From Gluconacetobacter dulcium (GTDB lineage Bacteria > Pseudomonadota > Alphaproteobacteria > Acetobacterales > Acetobacteraceae), in the NCBI RefSeq assembly GCF_014174165.1, contig NZ_JABEQN010000016.1:53755-117754 (forward strand): a stretch of 64,000 bases of DNA. The letters are read 5' to 3'. Below are positions 48,196-56,750 of this stretch, piece by piece. Positions within the stretch are counted from its first letter, which is position 1; the number at the start of each line of letters is the position of its first letter. Made by a program: the position numbers and the translations under genes. The notes beneath the pieces were generated by a model that ran no database searches, was not told where the DNA came from, and saw only the letters and a program-made list of their open reading frames with translations.

Positions 48196-48374
48196 GACGC
48201 CGTCACCACACCGTCAACATCATCCGCACTGCCCAGCGCAATGGCGGTACAGGGCGCTTCAGTGGCCGGATCGATAACATCAAACACGCGCAGGGCCAGA
48301 AGCGCGACTCACGCCCCGTCGATATAGAATGGCGTGGCATGGAGCATATGGCGGGGATTAAACGCCGAAGTCAT
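48174..48374 (-). pseudogene. Aldehyde dehydrogenase N-terminal remnant
   Basis: About 65 codons that match only the N-terminus of aldehyde dehydrogenases: FYIDGA, a TGA stop (48309-48311) where TGG/Trp is conserved, then VFDVIDPATEAPCTAIALGS and ADDVDGVVTASRG. The sequence then runs into the aminotransferase remnant in a different frame. The ATG (48374) overlaps the stop codon of the alpha-E gene (ATGA). A deletion has fused two former neighbours. Confidence 0.8.
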
Positions 48375-49426
48375 GATTGAGACTGTTCCTGACTGAAGCC
48401 AGCGTCGGGCGCCGGATTGGCGGGCGGGGCCGGCATGGCAGGCGGCCAGAAGGCTCGGGCGATCTCGCCCTGTACCAGATGCAATTCGCGCTGCACCCAG
48501 TCGAGGAACTCGTGCAGGCCGCGCACGATGATATCCTCCACCGTCTGTTCCGCCAGGGTCGCGCGCAGTTCCTCGATCCGCTCGGCGGCAGCGTAGCCGT
48601 TCTTCAGCCCGTAATCGGTGCGCAGGTGGCCGACCGCCCAGTAAAGCTGTCGCAGGCTGGTCGAAAGCGCCCGGGGAAAGCCGTCATTCTTCAGCAGGAA
48701 GCCGACGACATGAGCCGGCGTCATGTCGTCCCGCACAGTGCGGCGAAAGGCATGATAGGCGGCGGCCGAGCGCAGCACGGCGGCCCACTGGCCGATATCG
48801 ACCTCGGACCCCACCCCGGCGACGCTGGGCAACAGCGTGTGATATTTGATGTCGATCAGCCGCGTGATCTGGTCGGCCCGTTCCAGATTGCGGCCGATCA
48901 GATAGAACAGCCAAGCCTGGTCACGATAGAACGTACCTTCGGTGATGCCATGATGCGTCTGGCAATCCTGCTTCAGCCGCGCGCACAGCGCGGAGAGGTT
49001 GGACGCACGAATATCGCTCGGCCCCAGCGTACTGACCGCATTGGTGAACATGTTCAAATGCATCCACATCTCGGTCGAGATCAGCGGCCGCAGCGAACGC
49101 GCGTTCTCGCGCGCCGCATGCGCGATCGAGACGATGGAATTCGGATTCTCCCGGTCGATGACATAGAAGCCGACGACATTTTCCTCCGACGCCACCTCAT
49201 GCCGCTCGAAGAACCGTTCGTCGTCGGCGTTGATCTGCACGATCGAAAGCCAGCCGGTGCTGGTGCTGCGAGCGCGCACGAACGTTTCGGTCACGTCGAT
49301 CAGGCGGGCCAGATTTTCGATCCGCTCCATGTAGCGCGCCAGCCAGATGGTACATTCGGCATAGCGCGACAACAGGTTGGGCATGCCGATGCCGCCCGGA
49401 GGAATATCGATCATGACAGGATTCAT
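48371..49426 (-). CDS. Alpha-E domain protein (DUF403)
   Basis: A 351-residue, nearly all-helical protein of the alpha-E family. It has conserved charged residues but no known reaction and is encoded next to circularly permuted ATP-grasp and transglutaminase genes. Features: LLSRYAECTIWLARYMERIENLARLIDV at the N-terminus (given in part), DERFFERHEVASEENVV, ENARSLRPLISTEMWMHLN, FYRDQAWLFYLIGRNLERADQITRLID and an E-rich late VQGEIARAFW. A Pro/Ala-rich tail ends the protein. ATG 49426 overlaps the ATP-grasp TGA (ATGA); 49414 and 49384 are possible internal starts. Confidence 0.9.
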   Translation of the reverse strand: MNPVMIDIPPGGIGMPNLLSRYAECTIWLARYMERIENLARLIDVTETFVRARSTSTGWLSIVQINADDERFFERHEVASEENVVGFYVIDRENPNSIVSIAHAARENARSLRPLISTEMWMHLNMFTNAVSTLGPSDIRASNLSALCARLKQDCQTHHGITEGTFYRDQAWLFYLIGRNLERADQITRLIDIKYHTLLPSVAGVGSEVDIGQWAAVLRSAAAYHAFRRTVRDDMTPAHVVGFLLKNDGFPRALSTSLRQLYWAVGHLRTDYGLKNGYAAAERIEELRATLAEQTVEDIIVRGLHEFLDWVQRELHLVQGEIARAFWPPAMPAPPANPAPDAGFSQEQSQS

Positions 49427-50907
49427 GATGCCAGCACCCACGTATCCTTCGATCCCCCGCCCTGCGAGGAATTGACCACCAGCGATCCCTTGCGCAATGC
49501 CACGCGCGACAGCCCACCGGGCAGCACCCAGGTCGAGTCCCCGGTCACCGCGAAGGGCCGCAGATCGACATGCCGCGCCTCGACCCCGGCCTCGCACAAG
49601 GTGGGGCAGACCGACAGATCGATCACCGGCTGACTGATGTAATTGGCCGGATCGGCCAGCAGGCTGGCGCGGAACGCCTCCAGTTCGGCCTTGGTCGCAT
49701 GCGGCCCGATAATCAGCCCGTAGCCGCCCGATTCACCGACCGGCTTGACCACCAGATTGTCGAGATTGGCCAGCGTATAGGCCAGCCCCTCCGGCTCGGC
49801 ACAAATATGGGTCTCGACGTTCGAGAGGATCGGCTCCTCACCCAGATAATAGCGGATGATGCGCGGCATGTAGGCATAGACGGCCTTGTCGTCCGCGACC
49901 CCGGTGCCGATCGCATTCGCGATCGTCACATTGCCCCGGCGATAGGCATCCACCAGCCCCGGCACGCCCAGCATACTGTCGGGATTGAACACATGCGGGT
50001 CGAGAAAATCGTCATTCAGGCGGCGATAGATCGAATGGACCGGCCGAGGCCCCGCCACGGTACGCATGAAGACGCGCCCGTTCTCCACCATTAGGTCGCG
50101 GCCCTCGACCAGCGGCACACCCATTTCGCGTGCCAGAAAGACATGCTCGAAATAGGCGGAATTGTAGATGCCGGGCGAGAGCAGCACCACCTGCGCATCC
50201 TGAACGCCGGCGGGTGCCGTTTCGGTCAGTGCGCGGCGCAGGCGCGGCCCGTATTCATCCACCGGCATCAGATCCAGCCCGACGGCCAGATCCGGCATGC
50301 TGCGCAGCATCATATGCCGGTTCTCGATGACGTAGGACACACCCGAGGGCGTGCGCGCATTATCCTCCAGAACCAGGAAGTTCCCAGCACCATCGCGGAC
50401 CAGGTCGGTGCCGTTGATATGGACATAGACCCGTCCGGGAACGTCCAGCCCTTCCATCTCCGGCCGGTAGTTGGAATTTCCCAGCACCAGCCCGGCGGGC
50501 ACGACGCCATCCTTCAGGATGCGCCGCTCGTGATAGATATCCCACAGGAAATGATTGATCGCGGCAACCCGCTGCTGCACCCCGCGTTCGACATGGTCCC
50601 ACTCGGCGGCCGTCAGCACGCGCGGGATCAGGTCCACGGGCAGGATGCGGTCGATCGCGTCGCGATCGGTATAAACGGTGAAGGTAATGCCCAGATTATA
50701 CAGGTCCGCCTCGGCGACGCGGGCCCTCTGGCGCAGTTCCGTCAGCCCGAAATGCGCCAGCCTGTCCCGGATCAGGGTCAGGCTGGCCGGCGGCGGGTCC
50801 CGCCGGTTCATCAGTTCGCAATAGAAATCCGGTGTATCATAGGACACGAACAGGCCCGGTCCCTGCTGCGTGTCGTCCTGCCCCAGATCGCCTCTGTGGT
50901 CGCTCAT
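49423..50907 (-). CDS. Circularly permuted ATP-grasp protein (DUF404/DUF407)
   Basis: A 494-residue predicted amide-bond-forming ATP-grasp ligase of the circularly permuted class. Features: N-terminal TLIRDRLAHFGLTELRQRA, then GITFTVYTDRDAIDRILPVDLIPRVL in part, WDHVERGVQQRVAAINHFLWDIYHE and YVHINGTDLVRDGAGNFLVLEDNARTPSG in part, which is the acidic metal region. SGVSYVIENR, LSPGIYNSAYFEH, VIKPVGE-like LVVKPVGESGGYGL and a final GGLSRVAL follow. ATG 50907 is used; the frame extends upstream without family features. Co-translated with the alpha-E gene and divergent from the transglutaminase-DUF2126 gene. Confidence 0.92.
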   Translation of the reverse strand: MSDHRGDLGQDDTQQGPGLFVSYDTPDFYCELMNRRDPPPASLTLIRDRLAHFGLTELRQRARVAEADLYNLGITFTVYTDRDAIDRILPVDLIPRVLTAAEWDHVERGVQQRVAAINHFLWDIYHERRILKDGVVPAGLVLGNSNYRPEMEGLDVPGRVYVHINGTDLVRDGAGNFLVLEDNARTPSGVSYVIENRHMMLRSMPDLAVGLDLMPVDEYGPRLRRALTETAPAGVQDAQVVLLSPGIYNSAYFEHVFLAREMGVPLVEGRDLMVENGRVFMRTVAGPRPVHSIYRRLNDDFLDPHVFNPDSMLGVPGLVDAYRRGNVTIANAIGTGVADDKAVYAYMPRIIRYYLGEEPILSNVETHICAEPEGLAYTLANLDNLVVKPVGESGGYGLIIGPHATKAELEAFRASLLADPANYISQPVIDLSVCPTLCEAGVEARHVDLRPFAVTGDSTWVLPGGLSRVALRKGSLVVNSSQGGGSKDTWVLAS

Positions 50908-51159
50908 TGTCCCGTTTTCTCCCGTGCATGGCAGGAGATCAGGCGCGAAGGATTCATGTCCACCCCACCTGCTGGTCCGTGTTTCCGTTACAGCCAAGCA
51001 AGAATTTACGCCGCCGCCAAGGCCCAATCGGCATCATCGCCGTATTGCTATTATTCGGGGGCGAGCCCGCGTGAATTTCCGCTTTCCCCCCTGTGCGCGG
51101 CGGACCATGCTGGGCTACCGTTCCCGGAGCGGAATATCACTCTGGTTCAAGGTCGACGC

Positions 51160-54100
51160 ATGACCCTGCATGTCGCACTGACGCATCGTACCGGTTATCA
51201 ATACGACCGTCCCGTCTCGCTCGGTCCACAGACCATCCGGCTTCGTCCGGCTCCACACGCCCGCACGCCGATCGTGTCGTACGCGCTGCGGATCGAGCCA
51301 AAACCCCATTTCATCAACTGGATGCAGGACCCGTCGGGCAATTATCAGGCCCGGGTCGTGTTCCCCGAACGCGTGACCCATTTCGAGGTCACGGTGGATC
51401 TGGTGGCCGACATGGCCACGATCAATCCATTCGACTTTTTCCTCGAACCCGAGGCCGAGCACTGGCCGTTCGCCTACGACCCCGTGCTGGCCGGCGAACT
51501 GGCCCCCTACCGCGCCTGCGAGGAACCGGGTCCACTGCTGGCCGAATTGCTGGCTGGCGTCGACCCGAGCCGCCAGCGCACGGTGGACATGCTGGTGGCG
51601 CTCAACCAGCAGATCCAGCAGCGCATCGCCTATGTGGTGCGGCTGGAACCCGGCGTCTGGACACCCGAGGAAACGCTGGAACAGGGCAAGGGCTCGTGCC
51701 GCGACAGCGCCTGGCTGCTGGTGCAGATGCTGCGCAATCTGGGTTTCGCCGCGCGCTTCGTTTCCGGCTACCTGATCCAGCTCGTGGCCGACCAGAAGCC
51801 GCTGACCGGCCCCGAAGGCCCCACCGAGGACTTCACCGACCTGCATGCCTGGGCCGAGGTCTACCTGCCCGGCGCCGGCTGGGTCGGGCTGGACGCCACC
51901 TCCGGCCTGCTGACGGGCGAGGGCCATATCCCCCTCGCCGCAACGCCCGAGCCCGCCTCCGCCGCGCCGATCTCCGGCCTGGTCGGCAAGTGCGAGACCG
52001 AATTCGACTTCGCCATGGCCGTCACGCGGGTGCTGGAAACGCCCCGCACCACCCGCCCCTACGCCGATGCGCAATGGCAGGCGATCGTCGCGGCCGGGCG
52101 CGCGGTCGATGCCACGCTGGAAGAAGGCGCCGTCGGCCTGACCATGGGCGGCGAACCCACCTTCATCGCCGCCGACGACATGGACGCCCCGGAGTGGAAC
52201 ATCGACGCGCTGGGTCCGACCAAGCGCGCCTATGCGGGGCGCCTGCTGCGGCGCCTGCTGCCGCTCTGGTCGAAAGGGGCGGCGATCCAGCATGTGCTGG
52301 GCAAGCATTACCCCGGCGAACAACTGCCACGCTGGGCACTGCTATGCCACTGGCGCCGCGACGGCGAACCGGTCTGGACCGATCCCGCGCTCCTGGCCTC
52401 CGACGACGACACCGATACCGCGACCGAACAGGATGCCGCCGCCTTCTGCCGCGCGCTGGCCGAGCGGTTGCAGGTCGATCCCGGCCTCGTCAGTCCGGCC
52501 TATGAGGACATCCATTACTATCTGTGGCGCGAGCACCGGCTACCGGCCAACGTGATCGTCGAGGATTCCAAACTGCGCGACCCGCTGGAGCGCGAGCGCC
52601 TCGCCCGCGTCTACGGCCACGGACTGAACGTGCCGGTCGGCAGCGTGCTGCCGCTGCGCGTCGTGGTACGCGACGGCGTGCGCCGCTGGCAGTCCGGGCG
52701 CTGGTTCTTCCGGGGCGACCTGATGTTCCTGGTCCCCGGCGACGCACCGGTCGGCTTCCGCCTGCCGCTGCAAAGCCTCCTCTGGGCCAGCGAAGACAAT
52801 ATCGACCACGACATGGAGCGCGATCCGTTCGCCCCCGTGCCGCCGCTGCCGCCCCATCCCGCCCTGGCGCGCCGCGCCGGCCCCTCGGCTGGCGGCACGC
52901 GCCCCAGTTGGTCGGAGCAAAGCGTGCCCCCCGGACGCGCCGACAGGGCCGAGGCAGGCGAACAACCCGCCCTGTCGGACCTCCCGTCCCTGCCGCCCTA
53001 TCCCGGCGGCGGCACCGGACGCATCCCGCTGGACCGCGCCATCGCCGCTCATCTGGTGGAAGTCGGGCGCGAGGAGCCCGAACTGGTCCGCACCGCGCTG
53101 GCCGTCGAGGCACGCGGCGGCCTCCTGCATGTCTTCTTCCCTCCCCTCTACGCGGCGGAAGACTGGCTGGATCTCTGCGCGGCGGTCGAGGACACCGCCC
53201 GCGCCTTCGGCCGCAAGGTGGTGCTGGAAGGCTACCAGCCGCCGCGCGACCCCCGCCTGCTCAATTTCTCGATCACGCCCGACCCCGGCGTGATCGAGGT
53301 CAACATTCACCCCGCCGCAAGCTGGGACGAGCATATCGGCCGCAGCCAGCAGCTATACGACGAAGCCCGCGCGGTCGGGCTGATCGCCGAGAAATTCATG
53401 GTCGACGGCCGCCATGTCGGCACCGGCGGCGGCAACCATGTGGTGATGGGCGCCGCCCGTCCCGCCGACAGCCCGTTCCTGCGCCGGCCGGACCTGCTGA
53501 AATCGCTGGTCGGCTTCTGGCACAACCATCCGTCGCTCTCCTATCTGTTCAGCGGCCTGTTCATCGGCCCGTCCTCGCAGCATCCCCGCGTGGACGAAGC
53601 CCGCGACGACAGCGTGGCGGAACTGGAAATCGCCTTCTCCCAGGTCCGGCCCGACCAGCCGACGCCGCCCTGGCTGACCGACCGGCTGTTCCGCAACCTG
53701 CTCGCCGACATCACCGGCAACACGCACCGCACCGAATTCTGCATCGACAAGCTCTACGCGCCGGAAACCTCGTCCGGCCGGCTGGGGCTGGTGGAATATC
53801 GCGCCTTCGAAATGCCGCCCCATCACCAGATGGCGGCGGCCCAGATGCTGCTAATGCGCGCCGCCGTCGCCGCCTTCTGGAAACAGCCCTACGAGCGGCG
53901 ACTGGTACGCTGGGGCACCCGCCTGCATGACGATTTCATGCTGCCGCACTACGTCGGCCGCGATTTCACCGACGCCATCGCCGAACTGCGCGCGCTCGGC
54001 GCCCCGCTGGAAGCCGACTGGTTCGCACCGCACATGGCCTTCCGCTTCCCCGAAATCGGCACCGTCCCCCTTCTGGGCATGACGCTCGACCTCCGCCACG

Positions 54101-54588
54101 CACTGGAACCCTGGCACACCCTGGCCGAGGAACCGGCAGCCGGCGGCACCGTGCGCTATGTCGACAGTTCCGCCGAACGGGTCCAGGCCCGCGTCACCGG
54201 CTGGGTGGACGAACGCTACATCCTCGCCTGCAACGGCATCGGCGTGCCGCTGACCCGCACCGAACGCCAGGGCGAATATGTCGGCGGCGTACGCTTCAAG
54301 GCGTGGAACCCACCCAGCGCCCTGCACCCCACCGTCGGCGTGCAGACCCCACTGGTGTTCGATGTGTACGATACCTGGACCGGCCGCAGCATCGGCGGCC
54401 TGACCTACCACGTCGCCCACCCCGGCGGCCGCAACTACGAAACCCGGCCGGTCAACGCCAACGAAGCCGAAGCCCGGCGCCGCATCCGCTTCTTTCCGTT
54501 CGGCCATACCGTGGGGGCCATGCCGGCACCCGTTGTGCGGCGGTCGCTGGAACAGCCTCGGACTTTGGATCTGCGGCGGTTTTCCTGA
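51160..54588 (+). CDS. Transglutaminase-like/DUF2126 fusion protein
   Basis: A 1142-residue cytoplasmic protein. The N-terminal transglutaminase/cysteine-protease part (residues 1-290) has a bacterial lead domain (HVALTHRTGYQYDRPVSLGPQ) and the triad C180 (GKGSCRDSAWL), H229 (DLHAWAEVY) and D245 (GLDATSG). The DUF2126 part (about 310-1140) begins TMGGEPTFIAADDMDAPEWN, and continues with YEDIHYYLWREHRLP, GYQPPRDPRL, HPAASWDEH and TGGGNHVVMGA; late parts have HNHPSLSYLFSGLFIGPSSQ and FRFPEIGTV. ATG 51160 is chosen as the start of the lead domain. It is divergent from the ATP-grasp/alpha-E pair, a conserved partnership. The long Pro/Ala linker near residues 560-620 is variable. Confidence 0.92.
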   Translation: MTLHVALTHRTGYQYDRPVSLGPQTIRLRPAPHARTPIVSYALRIEPKPHFINWMQDPSGNYQARVVFPERVTHFEVTVDLVADMATINPFDFFLEPEAEHWPFAYDPVLAGELAPYRACEEPGPLLAELLAGVDPSRQRTVDMLVALNQQIQQRIAYVVRLEPGVWTPEETLEQGKGSCRDSAWLLVQMLRNLGFAARFVSGYLIQLVADQKPLTGPEGPTEDFTDLHAWAEVYLPGAGWVGLDATSGLLTGEGHIPLAATPEPASAAPISGLVGKCETEFDFAMAVTRVLETPRTTRPYADAQWQAIVAAGRAVDATLEEGAVGLTMGGEPTFIAADDMDAPEWNIDALGPTKRAYAGRLLRRLLPLWSKGAAIQHVLGKHYPGEQLPRWALLCHWRRDGEPVWTDPALLASDDDTDTATEQDAAAFCRALAERLQVDPGLVSPAYEDIHYYLWREHRLPANVIVEDSKLRDPLERERLARVYGHGLNVPVGSVLPLRVVVRDGVRRWQSGRWFFRGDLMFLVPGDAPVGFRLPLQSLLWASEDNIDHDMERDPFAPVPPLPPHPALARRAGPSAGGTRPSWSEQSVPPGRADRAEAGEQPALSDLPSLPPYPGGGTGRIPLDRAIAAHLVEVGREEPELVRTALAVEARGGLLHVFFPPLYAAEDWLDLCAAVEDTARAFGRKVVLEGYQPPRDPRLLNFSITPDPGVIEVNIHPAASWDEHIGRSQQLYDEARAVGLIAEKFMVDGRHVGTGGGNHVVMGAARPADSPFLRRPDLLKSLVGFWHNHPSLSYLFSGLFIGPSSQHPRVDEARDDSVAELEIAFSQVRPDQPTPPWLTDRLFRNLLADITGNTHRTEFCIDKLYAPETSSGRLGLVEYRAFEMPPHHQMAAAQMLLMRAAVAAFWKQPYERRLVRWGTRLHDDFMLPHYVGRDFTDAIAELRALGAPLEADWFAPHMAFRFPEIGTVPLLGMTLDLRHALEPWHTLAEEPAAGGTVRYVDSSAERVQARVTGWVDERYILACNGIGVPLTRTERQGEYVGGVRFKAWNPPSALHPTVGVQTPLVFDVYDTWTGRSIGGLTYHVAHPGGRNYETRPVNANEAEARRRIRFFPFGHTVGAMPAPVVRRSLEQPRTLDLRRFS

Positions 54589-54679
54589 GGGGGACATGAC
54601 GCAGGGCGCTGCCCTGCACCCGGAAGGGGACAGTCGTCCCCTTCACCCCTTCAACTTCATTCATGATGAGGAATAGAAG

Positions 54680-55762
54680 ATGATTCCGACCGGTAACACG
54701 GCCAGGCTGCGTGTTGGCGTTCTCTTTGGTGGCCGGTCGGCGGAGCATGCGGTCTCGGTTCTTTCCGCAACCAATGTCATGCGGGCACTTTCTCCCGAGA
54801 AATACGATGCCGTTCCGATTTTCGTCACCCGCGAGGGGCTGTGGATTCTAAGCTGTCTTGAGGACGGCACCCTCGCGCAACCATCCCATGGAACAGAACT
54901 CTGTTTCGTACCGGGCGGCCACGGGCGCGTGATCGCACTCCCGCCAGATGGTGCGCCCTACGCATTGCCTGGAATCGACATCCTCTTTCCCGTCCTGCAC
55001 GGCCTTCACGGCGAAGACGGCGCAGTACAGGGCCTGGCCGAAGTCGCCCATGTGCCGCTCGCCGGCTGCGGCATTCCCGGATCGGCGAACGCCCTGGACA
55101 AGGACATCGCCAAAAGACTCTTCAACGAGGCCGGCATTCCTGCTGCCCGATCAGTCACGATCCACCCGCACGCCGTGCCGACCTTCGAAGAACTGGAACT
55201 TGCTCTCGGTCTGCCCGTCTTCATCAAGCCCGCCCGCCAAGGCTCCTCGGTCGGGGTCAGCAAGGTCTCGACCAGAGCGGATTATGAAGGCGCCTTGTCC
55301 GAAGGCTTCCGCCACGACACGAAGCTGCTTGCCGAACAATTCATTCAGGGGCGCGAGATCGAATGCGCGGTTCTCGAAGCCACCGACGGCACCCTGTTCG
55401 TCTCGCGAACCGGTGAAATCGTCCCGGCCGACCGCCACGGCTTCTATACCTACGATGCCAAATATATCGACAAGGACGGCGCCGGCCTGCATGTGCCAGC
55501 CGAGTTACCCGGCGAGACCGAGGATGCGATCAGAGCCCTCGCATCCCAAGCCTTCCGCGCCCTTGGCTGCGACGGCATGGCCCGCGCGGATTTCTTCCTG
55601 ACACCCGACGGGCAAATCCTGGTCAACGAACTGAACACGATCCCCGGCTTCACCGATATCAGCATGTATTCCAAGGTGATGGCCGTCAGCGGAATCAACT
55701 ACCCCGAAATTCTCGACCGCCTGATCGCCCATGGTCTGGCACGGGCAGGAAAAGCGTGCTGA
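54680..55762 (+). CDS. ddl: D-alanine--D-alanine ligase
   Basis: An ATP-grasp ligase that makes D-Ala-D-Ala for peptidoglycan. 360 residues. Features: VGVLFGGRSAEHAVSVLSA, VLHGLHGEDGAVQGLAEVA, the ATP site FIKPARQGSSVGVSKV, EQFIQGREIECAVL, CDGMARADFFLTPDGQILVNELN in parts, NTIPGFTDISMYSKV (Mg-binding). The inserted region ALPPDGAPYALPGID and the overall length match the longer DdlA type. It is separate from any division-cell wall cluster, so it is probably a second ligase. Its codon choice is less GC-rich than that of the neighbours, and a tRNA gene follows it. Confidence 0.93.
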   Translation: MIPTGNTARLRVGVLFGGRSAEHAVSVLSATNVMRALSPEKYDAVPIFVTREGLWILSCLEDGTLAQPSHGTELCFVPGGHGRVIALPPDGAPYALPGIDILFPVLHGLHGEDGAVQGLAEVAHVPLAGCGIPGSANALDKDIAKRLFNEAGIPAARSVTIHPHAVPTFEELELALGLPVFIKPARQGSSVGVSKVSTRADYEGALSEGFRHDTKLLAEQFIQGREIECAVLEATDGTLFVSRTGEIVPADRHGFYTYDAKYIDKDGAGLHVPAELPGETEDAIRALASQAFRALGCDGMARADFFLTPDGQILVNELNTIPGFTDISMYSKVMAVSGINYPEILDRLIAHGLARAGKAC

Positions 55763-55905
55763 CGGCAGGATAACCCGCACTCGGCCTGCTCAGATTCAGT
55801 CGGATTATGGAGTTACGGCACCGAGCGGGCCAGATAGTTGTGGCGAAGCGAGGATTCCCGACTCGGCCCATAACGGCATTACGCCGCCCGACATAAGGGA
55901 AAATC

Positions 55906-55982
55906 TGGTCGGAGTGAGAGGATTCGAACCTCCGGCCCCTGCGTCCCGAACACAGTGCTCTACCAGGCTGAGCTACACTCCG
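55906..55982 (-). tRNA. tRNA-Pro (CGG)
   Basis: A full cloverleaf on the minus strand. Acceptor stem CGGAGTG/CACTCCG, D-arm GCTCAGCCTGGTAGAGC, anticodon arm CTGTG-TTCGGGA-CGCAG with anticodon CGG, and T-arm GGAGG-TTCGAAT-CCTCT. Discriminator A and CCA are encoded. The 77 bases give tRNA-Pro reading CCG codons, which are abundant in this GC-rich genome. Confidence 0.97.
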
Positions 55983-56100
55983 AACTCGTGTGGGGGGCTA
56001 TACATGCCCTCTCGACTCTCCGCAAGAGCCCGGGCGTCAACTATTCGCCCGAGCAGCGGTTTTTTGTCATGCCGCCGTCATATCCGGCCCCGGCGGAACC

Positions 56101-56682
56101 CTACAGCCGGCTGGCATCATCCACGACCGGGCTACGCACCACGGCCTTCAGATGCACCATCGTCGTGGCCACGTCAGGCACGACCGCGAACAGATCCAGC
56201 GCCGAGGCTTCCGCGAAACCGTTTTCCACCGCAGCCCGCAGCATGCCCAGCATCGGGTCGGCCCAACCGGCGACATTGACGATGAAGATCGGCTTGTCGT
56301 GCAGCTTCAATTGCCGCCAGGTCAGGATTTCCATCGTCTCGTCGAATGTACCCAGGCCTCCGGGCAGCACGACGAAGGCATCGGCCCGGGCAAACATCAA
56401 CTGTTTGCGACTGTGCATCGAGTCCGTCACGGTCAGGTCGCTCACCCCCTGATGCATCACCTCGCGCGCTTCAAGAAAGGAAGGGATCACACCAGACACC
56501 GCACCACCGGCCGCCAGCGTCGCATCCGCCACCGCGCCCATCAGCCCGACATCGCCACCGCCATAGACCAACCGCATACCGGCTTCGCCAAGCTGCTGCC
56601 CCAGGTCCCGCGCAGCCTCCTGGAACGCTGGCCGGCCCCCGAAACGGGACCCGCAGAATACGGCAACGGCAACAACGGACAT
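56101..56682 (-). CDS. LOG family protein (TIGR00730)
   Basis: A 193-residue Rossmann-like protein of the LONELY GUY family, which cleaves nucleoside 5'-monophosphates to base and ribose 5-phosphate; members release cytokinins or act on AMP-like substrates. Features: VAVFCGSRFGGRPAF, LVYGGGDVGLMGAVADATLA, GVIPSFL, MHSRKQLMFARADAFVVLPG and the diagnostic PGGLGTFDE, with WRQLKLHDKPIFIVN. Real activity and substrate cannot be told from the sequence. It is 68 bp downstream of the YhhS-like transporter gene's neighbourhood on the same strand, a possible two-gene unit. Confidence 0.92.
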   Translation of the reverse strand: MSVVAVAVFCGSRFGGRPAFQEAARDLGQQLGEAGMRLVYGGGDVGLMGAVADATLAAGGAVSGVIPSFLEAREVMHQGVSDLTVTDSMHSRKQLMFARADAFVVLPGGLGTFDETMEILTWRQLKLHDKPIFIVNVAGWADPMLGMLRAAVENGFAEASALDLFAVVPDVATTMVHLKAVVRSPVVDDASRL

Positions 56683-56750
56683 GGGTCGTTATCCTCCTGA
56701 AGATGGATCATGCACGCGATCCGCCCCGCGCCCCACAAAGACAGTCGCCA

